Origin: Actinomycetota bacterium
GTDB lineage: Bacteria; Actinomycetota; Actinomycetes; Streptosporangiales; Streptosporangiaceae
DNA length: 10,376 nt
Direction: 5' to 3'
Assembly (NCBI GenBank): GCA_003168295.1
Contig: PMST01000440.1
Coordinates: forward strand, 1 to 10,376
A program made the translations under genes and the position numbers. Shown in pieces: positions 1-5,752 of this stretch. Each line of letters starts with the position of its first letter. Position 1 is the stretch's first letter. The notes below the pieces were generated by a model. The model worked only from the letters and a program-made list of their open reading frames with translations. It had not been told where the DNA came from and ran no database searches.

Positions 1-15
1 AGCGGCATCGTGGCC

Positions 16-91
16 TCGATGGTCAGCCGCCGCGGGTCGGAGTTATCGCACGTGGCATGCGGCGCGGGGATGTACTAGATCCGCACAGTGC
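16..91 (-). repeat. Diverged repeat, copy A (RRLTIEA family)
   Basis: First of three related segments. It shares 13 identical bases (TCGATGGTCAGCC, 16-28) and a 15-base block (AGATCCGCACAGTGC, 77-91) with copy B at the same spacing on the right half, and it has the same 44-base core length as copy C. On the minus strand it encodes HATCDNSDPRRLTIEATMPL and reads off the left edge of the window. An in-frame TAG lies just upstream (near 74-76). The codon that aligns with the ATG of copy C is GCG, so no start is visible. It is either a decayed copy or a reading frame whose real start is the ATG at position 8. Similarity among the copies is seen directly; the function is unknown. Confidence 0.5.
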
Positions 92-375
92 ACGGACGAC
101 AGGGGCCCCTGGCAGCAGCGGTAGCCACGGGCGGGAGGCCTGTGGGCCAACTGGTCCTTTGCGCGCTGACAGGCGCTTATGCGAGTCCGGCGGGATAAGC
201 TTTGCCGTCGCGCTATGCTCGCTGACAAATGGGGCGCTGCGGGGTCATCGTACGCTCGCTGTGCCACGTAACCGTCCGGTGGCGTCCATCAGGGTTTTGA
301 GCACTTTCGTCGCGGTGGTTGCGGACAGGTGTCGCATACGCGAAGACTTGAGGGCGCTAACTTACGTGCTCGTCG
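92..375. other. No gene recognised; gap region
   Basis: The open frames here are compositional and resemble no protein family. The only structure noted is a perfect 12-base palindrome, CAGGGGCCCCTG, at 100-111. No promoter, tRNA or terminator could be supported. Confidence 0.4.
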
Positions 376-564
376 GTGATCGGAGGAATCGTCATCTTCT
401 GGCACTTGCTATTTCCGCTACTAGCTGCCGTGTCATCGGTGGTCGCACTGTTCGTCTTCTACTGGATTATCCGCCTGGCTGTCTGCCACGGGATCGAGGA
501 TGCGCGGCGTCGCCGCGAGCGCCAAGCGGCGGAACGGGCCGGCTGGGATCCCGCTAGGCGTTGA
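376..564 (+). CDS. Possible small single-pass membrane protein
   Basis: A 62-residue ORF from GTG to TGA. Residues about 3-34 are strongly hydrophobic (FWHLLFPLLAAVSSVV, then FVFYWIIRLAV), followed by a charged cytosolic tail with HGIEDARRRRERQAAER. A short hydrophobic segment with an aromatic-rich end and an Arg/Glu-rich helix is typical of many small hypothetical membrane proteins in actinomycetes, and from memory the RLAV-HGIEDA part has that look. Weak points are that no Shine-Dalgarno sequence precedes the GTG (a GGAGGA lies just after it), and that third positions are less G/C-rich than in the neighbouring large genes. It may be a decaying gene. Its last 11 bases overlap the antisense micro-ORF at 554-625. 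Function unknown. Confidence 0.4.
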   Translation: MIGGIVIFWHLLFPLLAAVSSVVALFVFYWIIRLAVCHGIEDARRRRERQAAERAGWDPARR

Positions 565-625
565 GCTTTATCGTCGCTTCGATGGTCAGCCTTCGCGTGG
601 ATCTGACGTGTTCACCAGTTGGCAT
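554..625 (-). CDS. Micro-ORF, RRLTIEA family (copy B)
   Basis: A complete 23-codon ORF from ATG (625) to TAG (554). It begins MPTGEHVRST, continues RRLTIEATIKLNA, and lies in repeat copy B. The RRLTIEA block matches copies A and C exactly in protein, while its codons differ only silently (for example CGA AGG versus CGG CGG, GAA versus GAG). Compared with copy C it carries an extra base and an extra triplet upstream of the block. The codon aligned with the copy C start is a GTG whose frame hits a stop after six codons, so either this ATG is used or the copy is frameshifted. The Shine-Dalgarno signal is weak (GGTGGA, 12 bases away). I do not recognise the peptide. Confidence 0.3.
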   Translation of the reverse strand: MPTGEHVRSTRRLTIEATIKLNA

Positions 626-658
626 GAAGCACTGGGGTCCACCAGATCCGCACAGTGC
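579..658 (-). repeat. Diverged repeat, copy B (RRLTIEA family)
   Basis: Second copy. TCGATGGTCAGCC at 579-591, GGCATG at 621-626 and AGATCCGCACAGTGC at 644-658 match copy A. The stretch from GGCATG to the end aligns with copy A over 38 bases without gaps. Between the first two blocks it is four bases longer than copies A and C. The block upstream of the micro-ORF (GCACTGTGCGGATCT on the minus strand) is conserved with copy A and may be a control site; only GTGCGG of it survives in copy C. Confidence 0.55.
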
Positions 659-760
659 CCCCGGTCGAGCGCTGCGCGTGCAGGATGGCGGGGTTCCCGA
701 GTCTCACACGCACCTACTAGCACACGAGTTCCAAATCCTTGCTTCTAAAGGAGACTTCCA

Positions 761-829
761 GCCGGCATGATGGCCCGTTGTGCCGACAGGAGCCGGGCAG
801 GAGTCGGCACAGGAGGCCATCGTGCCGGC
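761..829. other. Long imperfect hairpin / inverted repeat
   Basis: Three stem segments nest around one 15-base loop (788-802). The outer arm is GCCGGCA (761-767) with TGCCGGC (823-829), the middle arm GATGGCC (769-775) with GGCCATC (815-821), and the inner arm GTGCCGAC (780-787) with GTCGGCAC (803-810). A T-G wobble joins the outer and middle arms. A four-by-four internal loop (CGTT against AGGA) adds one pair and one wobble. In all about 25 of 27 stem positions can pair. An AAAGGAG lies just before it (747-753). A second Shine-Dalgarno-like AGGAGG (811-816) is partly buried in the right arm, five bases before a GTG that opens an 18-codon ORF. The palindrome CCAGATCTGG follows (829-838), and a run of seven T lies at 864-870. 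It could be a regulatory RNA structure, a protein-binding site or a remnant of a mobile element. Apart from this structure I see no gene in 626-941. Confidence 0.6.
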
Positions 830-941
830 CAGATCTGGTAGCAGCGGCTCCCGGATACGCCCCTTTTTTTGGCATTAAGTACTTTTTGACGGTTTCCCGG
901 ATGGCGTCCGGCCCGGACCACCGAGGGTGGCTGACCGAACC

Positions 942-1010
942 TCAGAGTCTGACCGCCGCCTCGATCGTGAGCCGCCGCGCCGGTCGGTGTTCGGACTTGG
1001 CATGTGACAT
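942..1010 (-). CDS. Micro-ORF, RRLTIEA family (copy C, most intact)
   Basis: A complete 22-codon ORF from ATG (1010) to TGA (942). It begins MSHAKSEHRPA and continues RRLTIEAAVRL. A GGCGGA sequence lies six bases before the ATG, which makes this the best-formed member of the family. It shares the EH motif and the RRLTIEA block with copy B. It sits about 90 bases downstream of the permease stop on the same strand, so it could be the last gene of the exporter operon or carry its own promoter. There are no cysteines, no double-glycine leader and no hydrophobic segment, so nothing marks it as a known peptide class. It may also be only a fossil of a longer gene. Confidence 0.35.
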   Translation of the reverse strand: MSHAKSEHRPARRLTIEAAVRL

Positions 1011-1030
1011 GGGGGTTCCGCCGCACGTCT
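961..1030 (-). repeat. Diverged repeat, copy C (RRLTIEA family)
   Basis: Third copy. It shows the same 44-base spacing from TCGAT (961) to GGCATG (999-1004) as copy A, with AGCCGCCGCG (970-979) identical to copy A. The downstream block is shorter than in A and B, but CCGCAC (1021-1026) is retained. It contains most of the micro-ORF at 942-1010. Confidence 0.5.
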
Positions 1031-1098
1031 AGGCTTGATGGCTAGAGCCCGGCCACTGCATTTCCCGATGGACTTTGCGGTCGGCGGCAGTCCCGAGG

Positions 1099-2937
1099 TT
1101 AAGCGAATTCGGCCTGCAGGATCTCGGCTACGGGGACCCGACCGCCGAGGCGGGCGGGGATGGCTGTGAGTCCGGTGACCGTGAGAAGTATGGCCGCGAT
1201 CATTGCTAGCAGCCACCAGGCGGGCGGGCTGCCGTGCCGGCCGCCATTCTGTACAGCTGCGTAGAGAGCCTCGCCCGCCGGGATGCCGAGAACGGCGCCG
1301 ATCAGCGCGGGCAGTAGCTGGGCGGCCACCAGCCCGGTGAAGATCTGCGGCGGGGTAGCACCGATGGCACGTACGATCGCTGAGAAACGCCGTGCGTCCA
1401 GCACGGTTGCCCAGGTCGTGAAGATCGCGTTGGCGGCGGCCAGGATGATCATGACGATCGTTATGACGAGCAGGACCTCGCTTACTCTGGCGTTCCCAGG
1501 GTCCGGTGCTCCGGCGAACGGCCCTGAGAGTCTTGCGTCTGTGTTGATGGTCGCGTGATAGATCAGGACGGCCACGATGGTGGTGGCGGTGACCGTGAAG
1601 CTGGCGGTGCTCAGCAGGAAACGCCGTGGCTGCCTGGTTGCCAGGCGCAGGCCGAGGAGCAGGGGCACCGGGAGCCTGGCCGAGAACTTAATCAGCCACT
1701 GACGACGGCGCGGCGGCCGGGCGGTTCCGGCCAGGGCCGCCACCGTGCTGATCCGCGCGGCCCGCAAGGCGGGGACGAGCGTGGAGGCGCCCGCTACCGT
1801 AATCGCGGCGGCTGTCACGAGCAAGATATTGGGCCAGCTGAGTGGAGGCACGCTCGGGCTGCCAACCAGGGAGGCTCCCGGGCTGGTGAGCAGCGGAGCC
1901 GCCAGCCATCCGCCAGCTAGACCGGCACCAGCGGCCACGATCGCGATAACCAGGTGCTCGGCGAGGAGGACGGCAGCTGCCAGGGGCGGGGTACCGCCGG
2001 CCGCCTTCAACAGGCCCACTCGTTTTTCCTGCTCAGCCATCCGTCCTCCGGCAACCACGGCGACGCTCGCTAGTGCGAGCAGAGCCAGCAGCCAGCTGGC
2101 GGGCATCAGGACCTGCTGCTCTTGTGCTACCAGCGTGCCCGCGGCATCCTGAAGGCTTTGCCACGCTGTCAGTGGCGATGGGCCCGGCCCGGGTGGCGGC
2201 TGATGCTCGGCGGCAAATGCCGGAGCCGCTGCCCGATCGCTGAGCCGCAGGTTCAGGTAGTAGGTCAGCGGGTTACCGGGCGACGCCAGACTGTGCGCTG
2301 TCGCCTGCGTGACCCAGACAAGGCCGGTGTCGAAAGAGAGGGGCTTGCCAGGCGGGCCACTGCAGCCGCCGTAGAAGCACACCTGAGAGAAGACCGGGAT
2401 CGCGGCTGTCACTGCTATCCCGATCACCGGGAATCGCCGCCCGCCCAAAGTGACATGGTCGCCGACGTGAACTCCGAGGGCGTCAGCAAAAGCTCGTTCC
2501 ATGACCACCCCGCCGCCACGGACCCAGGTGCCCTGAATGACCTCTGGCTGGTCAACCGGAGCCGTTGCCGGGTCTCGTCCTTCAGCCATGACATCAGCGG
2601 TAATACCGTTGGCGCGCAGTACGGGCCATGCGACCGGGTACGGTCCGCTGTGCGCAATGACACCAGGCGCGTCAGCCAGCGCAGCGAATCTAGCGGGAGC
2701 GCTCGCGGAGGGCTGGTTGGACTGCCTGGTAAAGCCCACGCTGCTCGCGACCACGTCTGGCCCGGCAGTAGCCTTCCTGGTCTGCTGGTAGGGCTTGCTG
2801 GTTACCCCGTGCAGGACGAGGCCGAGCGTAAGAGTGGCCATGGCCGCCGTGATCACAAGCAGGAGGAGCAAGGTCTGCGCCGGTCGGCGGCGCAGGTCCC
2901 GCGACGCGAGCCGACCCACGAGCAGGATCTGGCCCAT
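1099..2937 (-). CDS. FtsX/MacB-type ABC transporter permease
   Basis: Membrane subunit of an ABC exporter, 612 residues, predicted to work with the ATPase encoded just upstream. It is built as an N-terminal TM helix (about 21-45), a large extracytoplasmic domain of the MacB type (about 46-275), and an FtsX-like block with TM helices near 281-298, 320-350 and 368-392. A second FtsX block has TM helices near 441-461, 485-508, 535-560 and 573-595. The characteristic cytosolic turns are visible twice: EKRVGLLKAAGGTPP (305-318) and RRFSAIVRAIGATPP (516-530). Two cysteines, CFYGGC (187-192), could form a disulfide outside the cell. I chose the ATG at 2937, four bases after the ATPase stop; an upstream in-frame ATG at 3018 would overlap the ATPase heavily. 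Family members move peptides, lipids or antibiotics, but the substrate here cannot be read. Regulation is probably through the PadR gene of the same operon. Confidence 0.9.
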   Translation of the reverse strand: MGQILLVGRLASRDLRRRPAQTLLLLLVITAAMATLTLGLVLHGVTSKPYQQTRKATAGPDVVASSVGFTRQSNQPSASAPARFAALADAPGVIAHSGPYPVAWPVLRANGITADVMAEGRDPATAPVDQPEVIQGTWVRGGGVVMERAFADALGVHVGDHVTLGGRRFPVIGIAVTAAIPVFSQVCFYGGCSGPPGKPLSFDTGLVWVTQATAHSLASPGNPLTYYLNLRLSDRAAAPAFAAEHQPPPGPGPSPLTAWQSLQDAAGTLVAQEQQVLMPASWLLALLALASVAVVAGGRMAEQEKRVGLLKAAGGTPPLAAAVLLAEHLVIAIVAAGAGLAGGWLAAPLLTSPGASLVGSPSVPPLSWPNILLVTAAAITVAGASTLVPALRAARISTVAALAGTARPPRRRQWLIKFSARLPVPLLLGLRLATRQPRRFLLSTASFTVTATTIVAVLIYHATINTDARLSGPFAGAPDPGNARVSEVLLVITIVMIILAAANAIFTTWATVLDARRFSAIVRAIGATPPQIFTGLVAAQLLPALIGAVLGIPAGEALYAAVQNGGRHGSPPAWWLLAMIAAILLTVTGLTAIPARLGGRVPVAEILQAEFA

Positions 2938-2941
2938 CCGC

Positions 2942-3685
2942 TCAGCCGTCCAGTCCGGCAAGGTCGGCGAGACGGCCAGTGTTGCCGCCGGCCAGCCGGG
3001 TCTCATCCGCGAACGCACCGTCGCGCATTGAAATCAGCCGATCGGCGGTGGCCGCGATCCGCGCGTCATGGGTCACGATCACCAGCGTCTGTCCCGCTGC
3101 ATGCAGGCTCTCGAACAGGCGCAGCATCTCCAAGGTCGCGGCGCTGTCAAGGTTGCCGGTGGGCTCATCGGCCAGGACGATGAGCGGCTCGTTAGCTAGC
3201 GCGCGAGCTACCGCGGCGCGCTGGCGCTGGCCCCCGGATAGCGCCGCAGGCAGGAACGCGGCCCGGTCGGTCAGTCCAACCTGCGTCAGCAGGTCCTCAG
3301 CCCGCCGGCGCGCCGCGCGGGGCGAGCGCCCGTTCAGCAGCATGGGCAGCTCAATATTCTCTGCGGCGGTCAGCTCGTCCATCAAGTGAAACGCCTGGAA
3401 CACGAAACCAACGGCGCTACGGCGCAGCCGAGCCAGGGCCCGTTCTCCCATCTGGTCGAGCCGCTCCCCGGCCAGCCAGATCTCTCCAGCCGATGGCCGG
3501 TCCAGGCCGCCCAGCAGATGCAGCAGCGTCGACTTTCCGCAGCCGCTCCGGCCCATCACAGCCAGCGTCTCACCTGCGGCGACGTCAAGGTCGATCCCAT
3601 CGACAGCGCGAACCAGGCTCTCGTCCCTGCCGTAAACCTTGCACAGCCCGCGGGCCCGCAATACAGGCTCGCTGGTGTCGTTCAT
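2942..3685 (-). CDS. ABC transporter ATP-binding protein, MacB/LolD type
   Basis: ATP-hydrolysing subunit of the exporter, 247 residues, cytosolic and docked to the permease. All catalytic motifs are intact: Walker A GRSGCGKST (45-53), Q-loop glutamine 97 in FVFQAFH, signature LSGGQRQR (149-156), Walker B LIVLADEP (168-175) with catalytic Glu174, D-loop near 178-181, and the switch histidine in THD (205-207). The sequence around ENIELPMLL is typical of the MacB/LolD group that pairs with FtsX-type permeases. The start ATG overlaps the PadR stop as ATGA, and GGAGAGG lies six bases before it, so translation is probably coupled. The permease start follows four bases after the stop. Confidence 0.95.
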   Translation of the reverse strand: MNDTSEPVLRARGLCKVYGRDESLVRAVDGIDLDVAAGETLAVMGRSGCGKSTLLHLLGGLDRPSAGEIWLAGERLDQMGERALARLRRSAVGFVFQAFHLMDELTAAENIELPMLLNGRSPRAARRRAEDLLTQVGLTDRAAFLPAALSGGQRQRAAVARALANEPLIVLADEPTGNLDSAATLEMLRLFESLHAAGQTLVIVTHDARIAATADRLISMRDGAFADETRLAGGNTGRLADLAGLDG

Positions 3686-4215
3686 GATTCGCCTCTCCGA
3701 ACGGTCCAGGTTTGTTCACATGTCTCCAGCCAGCCCAGGTCTGCCTGCAGACGAAGAACGATGCCCTCAAGCAGAAGCGCCGAGTCCGATTGGCCCTGCT
3801 CAGCCATGACTGCGCGCTGCGCGTCGCGCAGGCGGCGCAATAGTTCCCGCCGCTGCGCGTCAACAATGCTGATCGGATCAGCCAGTCCCGCGGCAGCCGC
3901 CGCGATCAGCTTGAGATGAAATTCCGCCAGATCAGGCTTCGGCCAGCTCACCTCGCTAACCCACTCGGCTACCCTGCTCTGGCCCGCGGCCGTCAGCGAG
4001 TACACCTTGCGATCAGGGCGCTCAGGCAGTCCCGATGCCCGCTCCGAACCCACCAGCCCGGCCTTCTCAAGCCTGCCCAAAGTGACATAGATCTGGCCGG
4101 CATTCATAGCCTCGCCGAGGGGGCCAAGCGCGCGGTCCAGGCGTGCCCGCAGCTGGTAGCCGTATGACGGTTCTTTCGCAAGCATTGCGAGCAGGACCTC
4201 TTGCTGCATCGCCAT
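3682..4215 (-). CDS. PadR-family transcriptional regulator
   Basis: Probable repressor of its own exporter operon, 177 residues. The winged helix-turn-helix covers about residues 3-85, with the PadR hallmarks LAMLAKEPSYGYQL (9-22), the recognition region GQIYVTLGRLEKAGLV (40-55) and the wing ending KVYSLTAAGQ (70-79). The C-terminal half (about 95-170) is helical with leucine/arginine repeats, as in the Vir_act_alpha_C dimerisation domain. PadR proteins of this type commonly control an adjacent ABC or MFS pump and release DNA when they bind a small molecule. The first gene of the operon, it overlaps the ATPase by four bases. Two starts are possible, ATG 4215 and ATG 4209. Neither has a good Shine-Dalgarno; a TAGATT (4218-4223, minus) eight bases before ATG 4209 would suit a leaderless transcript. 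Confidence 0.92.
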   Translation of the reverse strand: MAMQQEVLLAMLAKEPSYGYQLRARLDRALGPLGEAMNAGQIYVTLGRLEKAGLVGSERASGLPERPDRKVYSLTAAGQSRVAEWVSEVSWPKPDLAEFHLKLIAAAAAGLADPISIVDAQRRELLRRLRDAQRAVMAEQGQSDSALLLEGIVLRLQADLGWLETCEQTWTVRRGES

Positions 4216-4220
4216 CCAAT

Positions 4221-4250
4221 CTAACGGTTAGCTAAAGGATAACGGTTATC
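4221..4250 (-). promoter_or_regulatory. Twin operator-like sites before padR
   Basis: Two near-perfect dyads carry the same nine-base core, TAACGGTTA: CTAACGGTTAG at 4221-4231 and GATAACGGTTATC at 4238-4250. Their centres are 18 bases apart. They lie immediately upstream of the PadR start and overlap a TAGATT that could be its -10 element. This is the expected position for autorepression by the PadR dimer. The dyads are seen in the sequence; binding by this PadR is inferred. Confidence 0.65.
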
Positions 4251-4423
4251 TATCGAGACTTCAAGCCGGGGCGGCTCGGCAGTTGCGCGACGGATCCTGG
4301 ACAGTGCCCGCGCGGCTGGGCTCTGCGCGTGCGAGCCGCGGTGGTCGACGTGGATAGTTGCTCCCGCTATACGAGCCGTAACGTTCACGGAACGGTCCGG
4401 ACGTAGCGTTGCGCTTCGTGGGG

Positions 4424-5677
4424 ATGAGACAGGCAGCAAGCGGGCCGGCGCCGGCGACAGGGGAAGTCGCGGGCCGCCGTTTTGCCTTTCGGCTGGCATC
4501 GCCTGCCGGCGCGGCGCTGCTCGGCGGCCTGGTGCTGGCGCTGACGGCCGCCGCAGTCCCGTTCGGCATCCTCGCCCGCCAGAACGTTGGCGCAGGGGGC
4601 GCAACCTTCGTGCTGGGCCCGGTTTTCGCGGTAGTGGGCTTCGTCGTGGCCTGGCGGCGGCCGCACAACCCACTGGGCTGGGTCATGCTCGGCGCGGTGG
4701 CCTTCCTGGTCCTCAGCGGCGACGCCGGATCCTACGTCGTGGCCGACTACCGGCTCCGTCATGGTGGCCTGCCGCTGGGCTGGGTCGGAGTGCTGCTGCA
4801 GCCCGGCTGGGCACCGGCGATCGCGCTGTTCGGCCTGACTGTCCTGCTTTTCCCGGACGGCCGGCTGCCGTCACCGCACTGGCGTTGGGTGCTGTGGGCC
4901 TATCTCGGCGTGGCTGCCGCGTGGATCGCGGGGACCGTCATTATCTCGGCCGGTGCCATTATCGGGCATAACGTCCACGTGGATTCCGGCGGGAACCTCC
5001 TGGCCTTGGACGATCCGACGGGTTCCGCGGCCTGGTGGGGCGCAGTGCAACGTGTGTTTTTCCCGGTGCTGCTGGTGTTCTGGCTGGCAACCTTCGTGGG
5101 CCAGGCGATCAGCTACCGGCGCTCCTCAGGTGAACGAAGGCTGCAGCTGAAATGGCTGGTCGGAGGGTCGGCGGTGGCGCTTGTCGGCGGCGGGCTCGGA
5201 GTCCCGCTGTCGGGCAGCCCGTCCAAGGTTCTGCACATCGTGGGCGGCATCGGCACTGTCGCGGTTCTCGCGCTGCCGCTCAGCATGGGTGTCGCGATCT
5301 TGAAGTACCGGCTGTATGACATCGACCGGATCATCTCCCGGACCCTGGCGTATGCGATCGTGACGGGGCTGCTCGTCGGGGTGTACGCCGTAGTGGTGGC
5401 ACTGGCCGGGGCGGCGTCGTTTTCCTCGCCGGTGGAGGTGGCGGCCGCGACGCTGACGGCGGCGGCCCTGTTCAACCCGCTGCGGCGGCGGGTGCAAAAG
5501 ATGGTAGACCGCCGATTCAACCGGGCCCGGTACGACGCCGACCATACCGTGGCCGCGTTCGCGGCCCGGCTGCAAGACACGGTCGATCTGGACTCGGTCC
5601 GTGATGACCTGGCCGGTGTCGTGCGTCAGGCCCTGGAACCCGCCCACGTATCGCTATGGATCAGCCAACGGGACTGA
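4424..5677 (+). CDS. Polytopic membrane protein, kinase-less sensor-like
   Basis: A 417-residue protein with about ten predicted TM helices (roughly 28-50, 60-77, 84-104, 125-143, 155-178, 210-230, 243-263, 272-293, 307-331, 335-352) and a cytosolic tail. The segment YRLYDIDRIISRTLAYAIV (295-313) and the following NPLRRRVQKMVDRRFNRARY (351-370) are hallmarks of the membrane input region of many actinobacterial histidine kinases. The tail (about 371-417) has the heptad-like linker and ends at VSLWISQRD. There is no dimerisation, histidine or ATPase domain after it. It may be a stand-alone membrane receptor that works with a partner kinase, or a protein that never was a kinase. I chose ATG 4424; in-frame GTG 4418 and TTG 4409 are alternatives, and no clear Shine-Dalgarno decides between them. 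It diverges from the PadR operon across about 170 bases. Confidence 0.85.
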   Translation: MRQAASGPAPATGEVAGRRFAFRLASPAGAALLGGLVLALTAAAVPFGILARQNVGAGGATFVLGPVFAVVGFVVAWRRPHNPLGWVMLGAVAFLVLSGDAGSYVVADYRLRHGGLPLGWVGVLLQPGWAPAIALFGLTVLLFPDGRLPSPHWRWVLWAYLGVAAAWIAGTVIISAGAIIGHNVHVDSGGNLLALDDPTGSAAWWGAVQRVFFPVLLVFWLATFVGQAISYRRSSGERRLQLKWLVGGSAVALVGGGLGVPLSGSPSKVLHIVGGIGTVAVLALPLSMGVAILKYRLYDIDRIISRTLAYAIVTGLLVGVYAVVVALAGAASFSSPVEVAAATLTAAALFNPLRRRVQKMVDRRFNRARYDADHTVAAFAARLQDTVDLDSVRDDLAGVVRQALEPAHVSLWISQRD

Positions 5678-5752
5678 TGTCAAGGATGGCGAACCGGTAC
5701 CACCGTCGGCGCGAGCGATCACAGGCTGATCGTGGCTTGTGTCGGCAGAGGT

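Noticed and set aside
57..557. Long open frame of 166 codons on the plus strand
   Set aside because: It has low-complexity, Arg/Gly/Ser/Pro-rich composition typical of a shadow frame in high-GC DNA and resembles no protein family. It also runs through the more plausible membrane ORF in another frame.
739..1032. Open frames on both strands across 739-1032
   Set aside because: Neither shows a recognisable fold or ribosome site. They run through the hairpin and repeat copy C, and the silent-change pattern supports a different frame.
1034..1051. Small dyad around GGCTAGAGCC after the permease as a terminator
   Set aside because: The loop would be two bases and no T-run follows on the minus strand.
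1..1098. Insertion-sequence or integrase remnant explaining the repeats
   Set aside because: No transposase or recombinase motif, terminal inverted repeat pair or target duplication could be found on either strand.
2122..3183. 353-codon plus-strand open frame opposite the ABC genes
   Set aside because: Antisense shadow of the permease and ATPase, both of which have full sets of family motifs.
4311..4340. Inverted repeat CGCGGCT-N16-AGCCGCG in the divergent intergenic region
   Set aside because: A seven-base G/C dyad with a long loop is common by chance at this base composition, and its position does not match a start or promoter.
4369..4374. TATACG as a -10 element for the membrane protein gene at 4424
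   Set aside because: No convincing -35 partner at 16-18 bases, and a single hexamer is not enough.
5716..5732. Hairpin CGATCA-CAGGC-TGATCG between two convergent genes, as a shared terminator
   Set aside because: The stem is only six bases with mixed composition and no T-run on either side. The position is suggestive but the structure is too weak to call.
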